Below are positions 44,827 to 53,909 of a stretch of DNA of 64,000 nt, piece after piece (position 1 is the first letter of the stretch; each line of letters starts with the position of its first letter). Source of the stretch: an uncultured Hoeflea sp. Lineage in GTDB: Bacteria; Pseudomonadota; Alphaproteobacteria; Rhizobiales; Rhizobiaceae. The stretch is taken from assembly GCF_947501405.1 (NCBI RefSeq), contig NZ_CANMVK010000001.1, positions 124,001 to 188,000 of the forward strand, read 5' to 3'. Under the pieces are notes generated by a model. That model ran no database searches. It was given only the letters and a program-made list of their open reading frames with translations, and was not told where the DNA came from. Made by a program: the position numbers and the translations under genes.

Positions 44827-45489
44827 TCAGCTTGAACGCAGTTCGGAGAGGAGCGCCAGCGGCGCGGCGGCGGTCGGATGGTCGGCATGTCCGCCCAGCA
44901 GCACAAACCAGATATAGGGCACCGCGTAGGCGAGGGTGGCGATAACCAAAATCGCGCGCACCGCGGGTCTGCTGAACCGGCGCCACAGCACGATAATCAG
45001 ACCTAGGCCTAGCGCCAGTTCGATCAGCGCGAAAACATTGCCGTAGAAGCGCGGATCCCAATAGGAAACGGGCGATTCAAACCGCCATTGAGTAAAGGGT
45101 ACGAAATGCGCGTGGCCATCGTCGACGTGAAACGGCAGATCGCCGAGGATGTGGGTCAGCGCGGCGAGGGTGAACAGCATCAGCGCAGCCGCGTAGCGTG
45201 GATTGCCCCATTCACTGCGGCTCAGCGTATAGGCGGCAGCGAGCAGGGCCAGAAACACCGGAACTGAATTCATCCAGTCGATCGCCGTCATCCAGGGCGG
45301 CGTGAAATACCATACGCTCCAGACTTCGGACTCAGGCGCGCCGATGATCTTGGACCAGAAGAACATTGCGAAGATCAGGACATCGGGGATCAACGCGCCG
45401 GTGAGAACAGCGGTGTTGCGCAAACGGTTCTCGCGGCCCGGACGCGCAAACAGCGTTGCGGCGAGCAAAATATGGGTTTGGGTGTTCAT
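44827..45489 (-). CDS. polytopic membrane protein, YdjM-like
   Basis: A 220-residue membrane protein with about five helices. MNTQTHILLAATLFARPG opens it, and THILGDLPFHVDDGH gives a His/Asp cluster like that of membrane-bound metal-dependent hydrolases (YdjM/DUF457 type). The homology is suggestive only. Alternatives are an uncharacterised membrane protein, and relatives of this length are sometimes mislabelled as cobalamin proteins. Convergent with DUF2892. Confidence 0.6.
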   Translation of the reverse strand: MNTQTHILLAATLFARPGRENRLRNTAVLTGALIPDVLIFAMFFWSKIIGAPESEVWSVWYFTPPWMTAIDWMNSVPVFLALLAAAYTLSRSEWGNPRYAAALMLFTLAALTHILGDLPFHVDDGHAHFVPFTQWRFESPVSYWDPRFYGNVFALIELALGLGLIIVLWRRFSRPAVRAILVIATLAYAVPYIWFVLLGGHADHPTAAAPLALLSELRSS

Positions 45490-45621
45490 GACCGCGCGAG
45501 CCTGCACCGCTGCGCGGCCCGGTACAAGCGGGCTCGCGAAGAAGTGACTTTGAAGGCAAAGGCCTTTTCCGGTTCAGCACCGTATCTCTGGCGAAGCCGG
45601 ATCGGCCTTGATTCCAAGGGC

Positions 45622-46725
45622 TTAGGTGTTGAAGCGGAAAAGCAGGACGTCGCCGTCCTGAACCACATATTCCTTGCCTTCATCGCGGGCTTTGCCGGCT
45701 TCCTTGGCCGGAACCTCGCCGCCGAGCGTAACGTAATCCTCATAGGCAATGGTCTGGGCGCGAATGAAGCCACGCTCGAAATCGGTGTGGATCACGCCCG
45801 CCGCCTGCGGCGCCTTGGCGCCCCGCACCACGGTCCAGGCCCGGGTTTCCTTGGGTCCGACGGTGAAATAGGTGATCAGGTCGAGCAGGTCGTAGCCGGC
45901 GCGGATCAACCGGTCGAGACCCGGTTCCTCAAGCCCCATGGCCTCTAGGAACTCTTCGGCCTCGGCGTCGGGCAATTGTGCCACTTCCGCCTCGATCGCC
46001 GCCGAGATGGTGACCGCGCCGGCACCCTGGCTTTCAGCCATTGCCGCCACGGCGCGGGTGTGGTCATTGCCATCAGCCGCGTCGGCTTCGGCAACGTTGC
46101 AGACATAGAGCACCGGTTTGGAGGTCAGCAGATTCAGGCTGCGCAGGATCCTCAAATCCTCCGCCGCGATGCCGTTGAGAAGATGGCGAACCGGCTTGCC
46201 GTCCTTGAGAAGGTCCAGTGACGCTTCCATCATCGGCAACAGCAATTGTGCTTCCTTGTCCTTGCCGGTGGCGCGCTTGCGCATCTGCTCGGTGCGGCGC
46301 TCGAGGCTGTCGAGATCTGAGAGCATCAGCTCGGTTTCGATCGTCTCGGCATCGGCGACCGGGTCGATCCGGCCTTCGACATGGGTGATGTCGTCATCCT
46401 CGAAGCACCTGAGCACATGCACGATGGCGTCGACTTCGCGGATATTTGCCAGAAACTGGTTGCCCAGACCCTCGCCTTTCGACGCGCCGCGCACCAGGCC
46501 GGCAATGTCGACAAAGGAAATGCGGGTGGGGATGATTTCCTTGGAGCCGGCGATCGCCGCAAGCTTGCCAAGCCGCGCATCCGGCACCGCCACTTCGCCG
46601 GTGTTGGGCTCAATGGTGCAGAACGGATAATTCGCGGCTTGCGCTGCGGCTGTGCGGGTGAGCGCGTTGAACAGTGTGGACTTGCCGACATTCGGCAGGC
46701 CAACGATACCGCATTTGAAACCCAT
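45622..46725 (-). CDS. ychF: redox-regulated ATPase YchF
   Basis: A 367-residue Obg-related P-loop protein (YchF/OLA1) that hydrolyses ATP and binds ribosomes. The P-loop is GLPNVGKST (9-17), DIAGLVRGASKGEGLGN covers switch II, and the C-terminal TGS domain ends in EYVVQDGDVLLFRFN. ATG 46725 is the family start (MGFKCGIVGLPNVG); the longer open frame is not used. It is part of the prs-rplY-pth-ychF neighbourhood seen in many Rhizobiales. Confidence 0.96.
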   Translation of the reverse strand: MGFKCGIVGLPNVGKSTLFNALTRTAAAQAANYPFCTIEPNTGEVAVPDARLGKLAAIAGSKEIIPTRISFVDIAGLVRGASKGEGLGNQFLANIREVDAIVHVLRCFEDDDITHVEGRIDPVADAETIETELMLSDLDSLERRTEQMRKRATGKDKEAQLLLPMMEASLDLLKDGKPVRHLLNGIAAEDLRILRSLNLLTSKPVLYVCNVAEADAADGNDHTRAVAAMAESQGAGAVTISAAIEAEVAQLPDAEAEEFLEAMGLEEPGLDRLIRAGYDLLDLITYFTVGPKETRAWTVVRGAKAPQAAGVIHTDFERGFIRAQTIAYEDYVTLGGEVPAKEAGKARDEGKEYVVQDGDVLLFRFNT

Positions 46726-46877
46726 GGATTGTCTCGTCTCGTGTCTGATCGGGGAATTGCCGCTGGCTATGCGGGAAAGGACCATCAGGGTCAAGCCCCG
46801 CGCCGGTTTGTGACCATCAACCCGATTGTAAGCATTGCCGGGCATGATGGTTCTGACCGCGTTCGGGAGAGAGGCCC

Positions 46878-47258
46878 ATGGATATCGAGCTCGCCACCTG
46901 GCATTTCGTCGTCGCCGGCATGGTGTTTGCCGCGCTCGGCGTGCTTGCCCATGTCATCCGCGCGGTGTTCAACGTGTTCCCCGACAAGCTGTCGGACACG
47001 CCGGCCGTCAACATTCTGGTCTCCAGCGACTACAGCTGGGGCGATTATCTGATTGGAACCGAATTCGACGATGCCGGCTACTACCGGCTCGACAGTCTCA
47101 AGAACATGCGGCTGTCGGTGATGTACTGGCTGATCGCCGGGCTTGGCATGATGCTGTTTTCCGCCGAAGCCGCCCAGGCCGTCGCCTGGGGAATCGAGGC
47201 GTCAATCTCCGGCTTCATCGATCTGTTCTGGCAGCGGGTGGCCGATCTCAAGGCCTGA
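46878..47258 (+). CDS. hypothetical membrane protein
   Basis: A 126-residue protein with hydrophobic helices near residues 8-26 and 80-102 and a short soluble loop between (DYSWGDYLIGTEFDDAGYYR). ATG 46878 is preceded by GGGAGAGAGGCCC. No family is recognised. It is divergent from ychF and convergent with the YHS-domain gene. Confidence 0.6.
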   Translation: MDIELATWHFVVAGMVFAALGVLAHVIRAVFNVFPDKLSDTPAVNILVSSDYSWGDYLIGTEFDDAGYYRLDSLKNMRLSVMYWLIAGLGMMLFSAEAAQAVAWGIEASISGFIDLFWQRVADLKA

Positions 47259-47279
47259 CCCCGGACACGTGGCCCGGCT

Positions 47280-47741
47280 TTACTGGGTGGACCAGTAGGC
47301 ATCGGCCTTGTCGATAAAACCTGCGGTGTCCTTGCGCCAGGTACTCTGCACCCGCCCATTGTAGTTGAGATAGAGCTTGCCATCGACGATGGTGAACTTG
47401 TCGGCTTCCACCGGCGCGTTGTAGCCCTGTGACGCGCCATAGGCGCAGTAGCCGCCATATTGCGGCGCATACTGCTCCGGATTGGCTTCAAACAGCGCCT
47501 TGTTGTCCAAGGACACAAAGCGGTAGGTCGCGCCCTTGTGGGTGGCGGTGATGGCCGCATCGCCGGGCGCGGCCTTGTTCAGGGTGAAATAGGCGACGGG
47601 ATCGTGGCCGTCGATGGCGATCCCGCCGGGGGAAACATTGATCTGGCCAGCCAGCGCCGGACCCGAAAGGGCGATGAACAGTGCTGACAGGAGGAGGCCA
47701 AGGGCCGGAACCACATTGCGGATAAAGGGGGAAGCTCGCAT
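47280..47741 (-). CDS. YHS-domain secreted protein
   Basis: A 153-residue protein with a signal peptide (hydrophobic 10-28, ending ALAG). It carries GYDPVAYF-type sequence (GHDPVAYFTLNKAAPG) and YGGYCAYGASQGY, the form of YHS-like domains in exported, metal-related proteins. Function is unknown; a role in metal or copper handling is guessed from family members. ATG 47741 follows GAGGCGTGATC. Confidence 0.83.
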   Translation of the reverse strand: MRASPFIRNVVPALGLLLSALFIALSGPALAGQINVSPGGIAIDGHDPVAYFTLNKAAPGDAAITATHKGATYRFVSLDNKALFEANPEQYAPQYGGYCAYGASQGYNAPVEADKFTIVDGKLYLNYNGRVQSTWRKDTAGFIDKADAYWSTQ

Positions 47742-47940
47742 GATCACGCCTCGCTGGACTTGCCGGGGCGGTGGGCCAAAGCCTCGCGCTCCCTTGGTTT
47801 GGTTGATGGCTGAACGTTATCGCGTCTGCGAGATCAATAGCCAATGACGATGGCGTGAGCCGGATGTCAGCGCGAATGCGGCGTCATATGGTCCATCAGG
47901 CATGCGCGGTTAGGGGAGGAGGTCCACACCGGCGCGGGCC

Positions 47941-48732
47941 TTACTCCTTGCCGCCGCCGAAGAGCTTCTTGAGCATGTCGGCCATTGGCCCGGAGGCGGG
48001 TGCTGCGGGTTTGGACTGGCGCGCCTGGCGGATGTGGGATTTGCCGGTTCCGGTCTGGCGTTTTTCTCCGGTCTGGACATGATCAGCCGCAATCACCGGC
48101 CCATCCGATCCGGCGGACTTGCCTGACCCGGCAGGCCTGGCCGGTTTGGCGGGCTTGGGCGTGGCGGTTCCGGTGGCCAGTGCGATCTTGTTCAAGAACC
48201 CGGCATCGTCGCCCTTTGCCATCAGTTCGGCATGGTCGGCGATCGCGTCGAGCAGCGGATCGAGCCAGCTATAGTCGGCCTTGGCGAAATCGCCCAGAAC
48301 ATGGCTGTTGACCCGAGCCTTGTCGCCGGGATGGCCAATGCCGATCCTGAGACGCCGGTAGTCCTTGCCGCAATGGGCGTCGACGGATTTGAGCCCGTTG
48401 TGGCCGCCATGGCCGCCGCCGGATTTGAACCGCAGCTTGCCCGGCGCCAGATCCAGTTCGTCATGCATGACAATCACGTCGGTCGGTGAAAGCTTGTAGA
48501 AGCGCATGGCTTCGCCAATGCTGTCGCCCGACAGGTTCATGAAGGTCATGGGTTTGATGATTAGCGTCTTTTCACCGGCAAGCTCGCCCTCGGCGATCTC
48601 GCCGCGGAACTTCTTCGAGAAGCCGGAAAAGGAATGGCGGCGGGCAATCGCCTCCGCCGCCATGAAGCCGACATTGTGCCGGTTTTTGGCGTATTGAGGG
48701 CCGGGATTTCCAAGTCCTGCGATGAGCAACAT
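47941..48732 (-). CDS. pth: peptidyl-tRNA hydrolase with C-terminal extension
   Basis: A 263-residue enzyme that recycles peptidyl-tRNAs released by stalled ribosomes. The catalytic segment [17 protein letters not shown] (Asn9, His19) and [16 protein letters not shown] and [11 protein letters not shown] are all present. About 75 extra residues after position 188 are Ala/Pro/Lys/Gly/Ser-rich and end [15 protein letters not shown]. coli Pth is only 194 residues. Rhizobial Pth proteins often carry such tails. A GAGGACC precedes ATG 48732. A RIME-like repeat separates it from rplY. Confidence 0.94.
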   Translation of the reverse strand: MLLIAGLGNPGPQYAKNRHNVGFMAAEAIARRHSFSGFSKKFRGEIAEGELAGEKTLIIKPMTFMNLSGDSIGEAMRFYKLSPTDVIVMHDELDLAPGKLRFKSGGGHGGHNGLKSVDAHCGKDYRRLRIGIGHPGDKARVNSHVLGDFAKADYSWLDPLLDAIADHAELMAKGDDAGFLNKIALATGTATPKPAKPARPAGSGKSAGSDGPVIAADHVQTGEKRQTGTGKSHIRQARQSKPAAPASGPMADMLKKLFGGGKE

Positions 48733-48764
48733 GGAGCCTGGTCCTCAATACGGGGTTGGAGAGC

Positions 48765-48874
48765 TTACAGCGCCGCGCATCCAATCGGATGCGCAAAGGA
48801 CGCTGTAACGCTTTGAATGAATGCATGTCCGTTATCGCTCAATTGAACCCAATTGAGCGCGACATGCATTAGTC
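48765..48874 (-). repeat. RIME-like palindromic repeat, copy 1
   Basis: A 110-bp element, about 90% identical to the copy at 52873-52982. It contains two palindromes: the first with TTACAGCG...CGCTGTAA arms enclosing GCGCATCC...GGATGCGC, the second with ATGCATGTCCG...CGACATGCAT arms enclosing CGCTCAATTG...CAATTGAGCG. It resembles rhizobial RIME1 elements (about 108 bp with two large palindromes). It lies at the 3' end of rplY, and its edge supplies the rplY stop codon. Confidence 0.88.
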
Positions 48875-49522
48875 CTGGCTCTCGCTGTCGCCTTCGTCCT
48901 GAGCGGCTTCTTCAGCGCCGTCCTCGTCAGAGGCGTTGTCGTCGCTCTTGAGGCCGGCAGGGGCCGCCACGGTGGCGATGGTGAAGTCGCGGTCGGTGAT
49001 CGTCGGCTCCACGCCCTCGGGCAGGGTGACAGCCGAGATGTGAACGCCGTCGCCCACTTCCAGACCGGTCAGATCGACGATCAGAGCTTCCGGAATCGAG
49101 TTGGCCGGGCAGTTGCACTCGACCGTGTGGCGCACAACGTTGAGAACGCCGCCGCGCTTGATACCGGGCGATTTCTCTTCGTTTTCGAAATGCACCGGGA
49201 TTTCGACGGTCACCTGGGTGTTCTTCGAAATCCGCAGGAAGTCGACATGCATCAGGAAGTCGCGCACCGGATCAAGCTGGTAGTCCTTGGGCAGGACGTT
49301 GTACTTGGTGCCGTCGACATCAATGGTGGCCAGCGTCGTCATGAAGCCGCCGCTGTGGATCTTCAGCGTGACGTCCTTGCGCGACAGCGCGATGGAAACA
49401 GGGTCTTTCTTGTCACCATAGATGACAGCGGGAATCAAACCGTTGCGGCGAAGTTCACGGGCGGACCCCTTACCTACCCGTTCGCGCGCCTCGGCCTTGA
49501 GCTCGTAACTTGCGTTGCTCAT
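48869..49522 (-). CDS. rplY: 50S ribosomal protein L25 (Ctc form)
   Basis: A 217-residue L25 of the long TL5/Ctc type. The N-terminal 5S rRNA-binding domain contains [24 protein letters not shown], and the C-terminal beta domain reads [18 protein letters not shown]. The last 25 residues are very acidic ([16 protein letters not shown]). The stop codon TAA falls at the edge of the RIME-like repeat. Upstream of pth in a conserved arrangement. Confidence 0.95.
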   Translation of the reverse strand: MSNASYELKAEARERVGKGSARELRRNGLIPAVIYGDKKDPVSIALSRKDVTLKIHSGGFMTTLATIDVDGTKYNVLPKDYQLDPVRDFLMHVDFLRISKNTQVTVEIPVHFENEEKSPGIKRGGVLNVVRHTVECNCPANSIPEALIVDLTGLEVGDGVHISAVTLPEGVEPTITDRDFTIATVAAPAGLKSDDNASDEDGAEEAAQDEGDSESQD

Positions 49523-50028
49523 GGCATATCCTTTCGAGGTTCTATCTGGGGCTGTTTGTCGGGACGGTGTGAACCTGCCCCAAAAACATCAAACGCCGCC
49601 TTTCGTTGCAAAAGGGCGACGTCTCATCCGTGTTGCCTCCAAGGGTGTCTGCACGGACGTGGCCGCTATAGCCGAGCAACCGCTCCATTGCAAGGCTTTG
49701 CGGGGTGTGAGGCGCAGGTCTGCGCGGGCTGTGTATCAGGCGTGGCGTGGGCCTGTCCTGCCGTCTCGTCCGCGCCGTTGCCCGGCAGCCGGTAGGCCGG
49801 AAACGGCAGGTCGGCCAGCTCTGTGGGGGACATGGCGGCAATTGCCGGATGCGACAGTGGATCACGCGCCCAACACCTGGCCGCCGCATCGCGTTTGGCC
49901 TTGGCCAGGGAAAGGTGCATCCGGCAGATTGACTTGATCAGTGATAGATATAGCATGACTATATCGTAATCTGGCACAGATGCCGTTTTCTATCGAGAAA
50001 TTCGCGTCATCTCTTAAGGAAAGCTAAA
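49523..50028. other. rplY-LysR spacer of 506 nt
   Basis: Besides the uncertain small frame at 49666-49920 this stretch should hold the rplY promoter (near 49530-49600) and the LysR promoter (near 49960-50020). I see no operator palindrome that I can assign and no strong terminator. Confidence 0.35.
49666..49920 (-). CDS. possible small protein (uncertain)
   Basis: An 84-codon open frame from ATG 49920. It contains an amphipathic N-terminus (MHLSLAKAKRDAAARCWARD) and a segment LSHPAIAAMSPTELADLPFP that looks like a small conserved rhizobial domain rather than random sequence. The tail is low-complexity. No good Shine-Dalgarno is present, and an upstream ATG at 49956 is possible. It lies between rplY and the divergent LysR gene. 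Confidence 0.35.
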   Translation of the reverse strand: MHLSLAKAKRDAAARCWARDPLSHPAIAAMSPTELADLPFPAYRLPGNGADETAGQAHATPDTQPAQTCASHPAKPCNGAVARL

Positions 50029-50931
50029 GTGAAGGAACTCAATCGCGTGCATCTCAACGGACTGCGGGCGATCGAGGCTGTGGCGCGGCTCGGTGGGCTA
50101 AAGGCGGCGGCCGAGGAGCTCGGGGTCACGGCCGGCGCGATCAGCCAGCAGGTCCAGAAGACCGAGGCGCAGATCGGCAAGACGCTGTTTGTTCGCGACC
50201 CCAAGGGCTTGCGACCCACCCAACTGGCTCAATCGGTAATGCCGCATCTGACGGCAGGATTTGGCGAATTGTCGACGGGTTTGAAAAAATGCGCAGGCAC
50301 TGGCGACCGGGCGCTGGTGGTCTCCGTCGCACCGGTGTTTGCTGCCAAATGGCTGGTCTGGCGGCTCAAGGCGTTCAACGATGCCTGGCCGGACATCAGG
50401 ATCCGGGTCGACGCCACAGTTTGCCTGGTGGACATGGCAGACTCGGATGTCGATGTGTGCATTCGCGTCGGCCATGGGCCATATCCTGGCGTCAAGGCCG
50501 CCAAATTGCTCAAACAGCGGGTGTTTCCTGTGTGCAGCCCCGCCATCGCGGATCAACTCGCCAAGGGGCTACCGCTTTCCCGGGTGCCAATCATCCGCGA
50601 CCAGTTCACCGTGTTCGATTGGGATGTCTGGCTCGAGCCGATGGGCTTGCGCGATACCCGGCTCAAGCCGGGGCCGGTTTTCTCCGATGCGTCGCTGTGT
50701 CTTGATTCCGCCGTCGCCGGGCAGGGTCTGTTTCTCGCCTGGGAGACGCTTGCGCATGACGGGCTGGAAGCCGGCCGGTTGGTGGCGCCCTTCAAGGGTC
50801 GGGTCGAGACCGGCGCGGCCTATTGGATCATAGAGCCCCTGAATACGTCGAAGGCCCGGGAAAGCCGGGCTTTCATCACCTGGTTGCGGCAACAGATGGG
50901 GCGTTCATTCGCCCTGGAGCCCGCTGATTGA
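50029..50931 (+). CDS. LysR-family transcriptional regulator (GcvA-like)
   Basis: A 300-residue LysR regulator. The N-terminal winged helix (NGLRAIEAVARLGGLKAAAEEL, then VTAGAISQQVQKTE) resembles GcvA/AmpR-type proteins. A periplasmic-binding-like effector domain follows from about 92. The start is GTG 50029, supported by AAGGAAA. It is followed by a rhodanese-chrA pair in the same direction, which it might control, but the gap and direction do not prove that. Confidence 0.9.
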   Translation: MKELNRVHLNGLRAIEAVARLGGLKAAAEELGVTAGAISQQVQKTEAQIGKTLFVRDPKGLRPTQLAQSVMPHLTAGFGELSTGLKKCAGTGDRALVVSVAPVFAAKWLVWRLKAFNDAWPDIRIRVDATVCLVDMADSDVDVCIRVGHGPYPGVKAAKLLKQRVFPVCSPAIADQLAKGLPLSRVPIIRDQFTVFDWDVWLEPMGLRDTRLKPGPVFSDASLCLDSAVAGQGLFLAWETLAHDGLEAGRLVAPFKGRVETGAAYWIIEPLNTSKARESRAFITWLRQQMGRSFALEPAD

Positions 50932-51055
50932 CGGGCCGTCCGGCGGCGGTTAGGTTTTGGCAACGGGGAAATCCGGATCTCCCGTCGAGAGCCTCACGGC
51001 CTGCCGTGCCGGCTCCAAGCTCCGCGAACCACGCAAGATCTTGCGGAGCAAAGCT

Positions 51056-51415
51056 ATGTCCAGAACCCGACCGACGTCACAATTCCACAATCAAATATCC
51101 GTATTGCCGGAGCAGTTCGCCACAACGCGCGGCGAGACGTGTCTGATCGATGTGCGCAAGCCCATGGCGCGGGCGGCGTCGGACGTGCAAATCCCTGGTT
51201 CCGTCTGGCGGCATCCGTTCGCCGCCGCCGACTGGGCGGGAGACTACAAGGGCAGGGCGGTGATGATCTATTGCGTTCATGGCCATGAGGTGAGCCAGGC
51301 GGTTCGCGGCTATCTAGCCGATAGCGGCGTCGAGGCCGCGCTGATTGCAGGCGGCATCGAAGCCTGGATCGCAGCCGGACTGCCCGTCGAAGCCCTGGAG
51401 ATCGGCAATGGATGA
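51056..51415 (+). CDS. rhodanese-like domain protein
   Basis: A 119-residue single rhodanese domain. The active loop has Cys73 in YCVHGHEVSQAV and the acidic LIDVRKP segment near 30. It could transfer sulfane sulfur or, like ChrB-linked rhodaneses, serve chromate resistance. The frame opens at 50957, but ATG 51056 follows GGAG. It overlaps the chrA start by 8 nt, so the two are co-translated. Confidence 0.86.
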   Translation: MSRTRPTSQFHNQISVLPEQFATTRGETCLIDVRKPMARAASDVQIPGSVWRHPFAAADWAGDYKGRAVMIYCVHGHEVSQAVRGYLADSGVEAALIAGGIEAWIAAGLPVEALEIGNG

Positions 51416-52757
51416 CCGGTCGCCGGTGAGTCGGCCCGAAGGCGTAAGCGAAGCGACGGCTTTGCGCATGGATCCGACTTTGGGTGAGATGGCCCGGGTG
51501 TTCGGGCGCATCGGAGTGCTGTCGTTTGGCGGGCCGGCCGGGCAAATCGCGCTGATGCACCGGGAGCTCGTCGAAGACCGCGACTGGCTAGAGGAGGACC
51601 GGTTCCTGCATGCGCTGAATTTTTGCATGCTGCTGCCCGGCCCCGAAGCCATGCAGCTCGCCACCTATTCGGGCTGGCTGCTGCGCGGTGTGACCGGCGG
51701 GCTGCTAGCGGGACTGTTGTTTGTGCTGCCGGGTTTTGTCGTCATCATGGCGCTTTCGGCGGTCTATTTTCATCTCGGCGAACTGCCCGTGGTCGCGGGC
51801 ATCCTGTTCGGCCTCAAGGCTGCGGTGCTGGCGATCGTCGTAGAGGCGCTGCTCAAGGTTTCCAAGCGGGCTCTGAAAACGCCGCTTGCCTGGGGGCTGG
51901 CGGTCGCGGCCTTTGTCGCCATCGCCTTTTTGAAACTGCCGTTTCCGCTGATCGTGCTCGGCGCCGGCCTGGTTGGTATCGCGGTCTCGCTTGGCCGTGG
52001 CACCGGGACGGATGCTGTGCAGCACAAACCGGCGGAGGAGACGCGGCTGACCGGACCGACGCTGCGCACCGTGCTGGTCTGGGGCGCGATCTGGCTTGCG
52101 CCGCTGGCGCTGCTGATCGCGCTTCCGGGCGTGCCGCAGGCCTTCGCCACCATGGCCGGTTTCTTCAGCACCGCGGCCGTCGTCACCTTTGGCGGCGCCT
52201 ATGCGGTGCTTGCCTATGTCGGCCAGCAGGCGGTCGAGGTGCATGGCTGGCTGATGCCGGGCGATATGCTCGCGGGCCTCGGACTGGCCGAAACCACGCC
52301 GGGTCCGCTGATCCTGGTGCTGGTGTTTGTGGGCTTTCTCGGCGGTGCGCGCGAAGCCGGACTCGATCCGGCGCTGGGCGGCCTTCTGGGTGGAACAGTG
52401 GCGCTGTTTTTCACCTTTGCGCCGTGCTTTTTGTGGATCTTCGCCGGTGCGCCGCATATCGAACGGCTGCGCTCGGTCAAATGGCTGTCGGCCGGGCTTG
52501 CGGCGATTACCGCAGCGGTGGTCGGGGTCATTGCCAATCTGGCGGTCTGGTTCGGGCTTCACGTGCTGTTCGGCACTGTGCGCGAAGCGGTGGCCGGGCC
52601 ATTGAGCCTGCCGGTTCCCGAACTCGCAACGCTCAATCCGATGGCGCTGGTGATTGCATTGGCGGCGGGTGTGGCGCTGCTGCGCTTCCGGCTCAATCTG
52701 TTTGTCGTGCTGGGCGGGGCCACACTTGCCGGCGTGGCTGCCATTTATCTCGGCTGA
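51408..52757 (+). CDS. chrA: chromate transporter, two-domain ChrA
   Basis: A 449-residue membrane protein with two CHR repeats, the long-chain ChrA form. In the first repeat, FGGPAGQIALMHRELVE and LLPGPEAMQLATYSGW are conserved; in the second, FGGAYAVLAYVGQQAVE and ETTPGPLILVLVFVG. It exports chromate by the proton motive force. ATG 51408 overlaps the rhodanese stop (ATGGATGA). Chromate as true substrate is assumed from the family. Confidence 0.92.
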   Translation: MDDRSPVSRPEGVSEATALRMDPTLGEMARVFGRIGVLSFGGPAGQIALMHRELVEDRDWLEEDRFLHALNFCMLLPGPEAMQLATYSGWLLRGVTGGLLAGLLFVLPGFVVIMALSAVYFHLGELPVVAGILFGLKAAVLAIVVEALLKVSKRALKTPLAWGLAVAAFVAIAFLKLPFPLIVLGAGLVGIAVSLGRGTGTDAVQHKPAEETRLTGPTLRTVLVWGAIWLAPLALLIALPGVPQAFATMAGFFSTAAVVTFGGAYAVLAYVGQQAVEVHGWLMPGDMLAGLGLAETTPGPLILVLVFVGFLGGAREAGLDPALGGLLGGTVALFFTFAPCFLWIFAGAPHIERLRSVKWLSAGLAAITAAVVGVIANLAVWFGLHVLFGTVREAVAGPLSLPVPELATLNPMALVIALAAGVALLRFRLNLFVVLGGATLAGVAAIYLG

Positions 52758-52783
52758 TTAGGGCATTTCCTGCGTTTGTCGGG

Positions 52784-52838
52784 TCACAAATCGCTGCCTT
52801 TCAAACAGCAAATAGCTGTTTTCAAACGCGTTTTGTGA
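52784..52838. repeat. nested inverted repeat after chrA
   Basis: TCACAAA (52784-52790) pairs with TTTGTGA (52832-52838), enclosing AAACAGC/GCTGTTT (52803-52821). Together they could form a long hairpin between chrA and the convergent prs gene. Its function is unknown; it may be a terminator. Confidence 0.6.
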
Positions 52839-52872
52839 CGTATATGTGATTCAATGTTTGCAGGAATTTGCT

Positions 52873-52982
52873 CTACAGCGCCGCGCCTCCAATTGGATGC
52901 GCAAAGGTCGCTGTAGCACTTTGAAATGATGCATGTTCGTTATCGCTCAATTGAATCCAATTGAGCGCGACATGCATTAGTC
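52873..52982 (-). repeat. RIME-like palindromic repeat, copy 2
   Basis: 110 bp, about 90% identical to the copy at 48765-48874, with the same double palindrome: CTACAGCG/CGCTGTAG, and CGCTCAATTG/CAATTGAGCG inside ATGCATG/CATGCAT arms. It lies at the 3' end of prs and supplies its TAA stop. Its orientation relative to the host gene is the same as at rplY. Confidence 0.88.
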
Positions 52983-53909
52983 GAACAGGCTCGATACCGA
53001 TTGTTCGGCGGCGGTGCGGTTGATCGCTTCGCCCATCAGCGATGCCGTCGAGATCACCCGGATATTGTGCGCCGACTGGATGTCCTGGGTGGGCTGGATG
53101 GAATCGGTGATCACCAGTTCGGTCAGCTTGGACGAGGTCACCCGCGCCACGGCACCGCCCGAAAGCACGCCATGGGTGATGTAGGCGGTCACCGATTTGG
53201 CGCCATTGCCGAGCATCGCCTCCGCGGCGTTGCACAGCGTGCCGCCGGAATCGACGATGTCGTCGATCAGCAGGCAGTTCTTGCCTTCGACATCGCCGAT
53301 GATGTTCATCACTTCGGATTCGCCGGGCCGGTCGCGGCGCTTGTCGACGATGGCCAGCAGCGCATCGAGCCGCTTGGCCAGCGCCCGGGCGCGGACCACG
53401 CCACCGACATCGGGAGAGACCACCATCAGGCTCGAATCCGGATAGTTCTCCTTCACATCGCGCGACAGCAGCGGAATGGCGAACAGGTTGTCGGTGGGAA
53501 TGTCGAAAAAGCCCTGGATCTGGCCGGCATGGAGATCGAGTGTCAGAACACGGTCGGCGCCGGCTTCGGTGATCAGATTGGCCACCAGCTTGGCCGAGAT
53601 CGGCGCGCGGGGGCCAGGTTTCCGATCCTGACGGGCATAGCCGAAATAGGGAAGTACTGCCGTGATCCGCCGGGCCGAGGCGCGCCGGAAGGCGTCGATC
53701 ATGATCAAGAGTTCCATCAGATGATCATTGGCGGGGTAGGAAGTCGACTGAACCACGAAGACGTCCTCGCCGCGGACATTTTCCTGGATCTCGACGAAAA
53801 TCTCCTGATCGGCGAAGCGGCGGACGCTGGCCTTGCCCAGGGGCACGTTGAGATAGTTGCAAATGGATTCAGCCAAACGCCGGTTCGAGTTTCCCGCGAA
53901 AACCTTCAT
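52977..53909 (-). CDS. prs: ribose-phosphate pyrophosphokinase
   Basis: A 310-residue PRPP synthetase making phosphoribosyl pyrophosphate from ribose-5-phosphate and [25 protein letters not shown] and the PRPP loop [15 protein letters not shown] are all conserved. Its last codons, FD followed by TAA, fall at the edge of the RIME-like repeat. This gene lies in the prs-rplY-pth cluster typical of Rhizobiales. Confidence 0.97.
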   Translation of the reverse strand: MKVFAGNSNRRLAESICNYLNVPLGKASVRRFADQEIFVEIQENVRGEDVFVVQSTSYPANDHLMELLIMIDAFRRASARRITAVLPYFGYARQDRKPGPRAPISAKLVANLITEAGADRVLTLDLHAGQIQGFFDIPTDNLFAIPLLSRDVKENYPDSSLMVVSPDVGGVVRARALAKRLDALLAIVDKRRDRPGESEVMNIIGDVEGKNCLLIDDIVDSGGTLCNAAEAMLGNGAKSVTAYITHGVLSGGAVARVTSSKLTELVITDSIQPTQDIQSAHNIRVISTASLMGEAINRTAAEQSVSSLFD

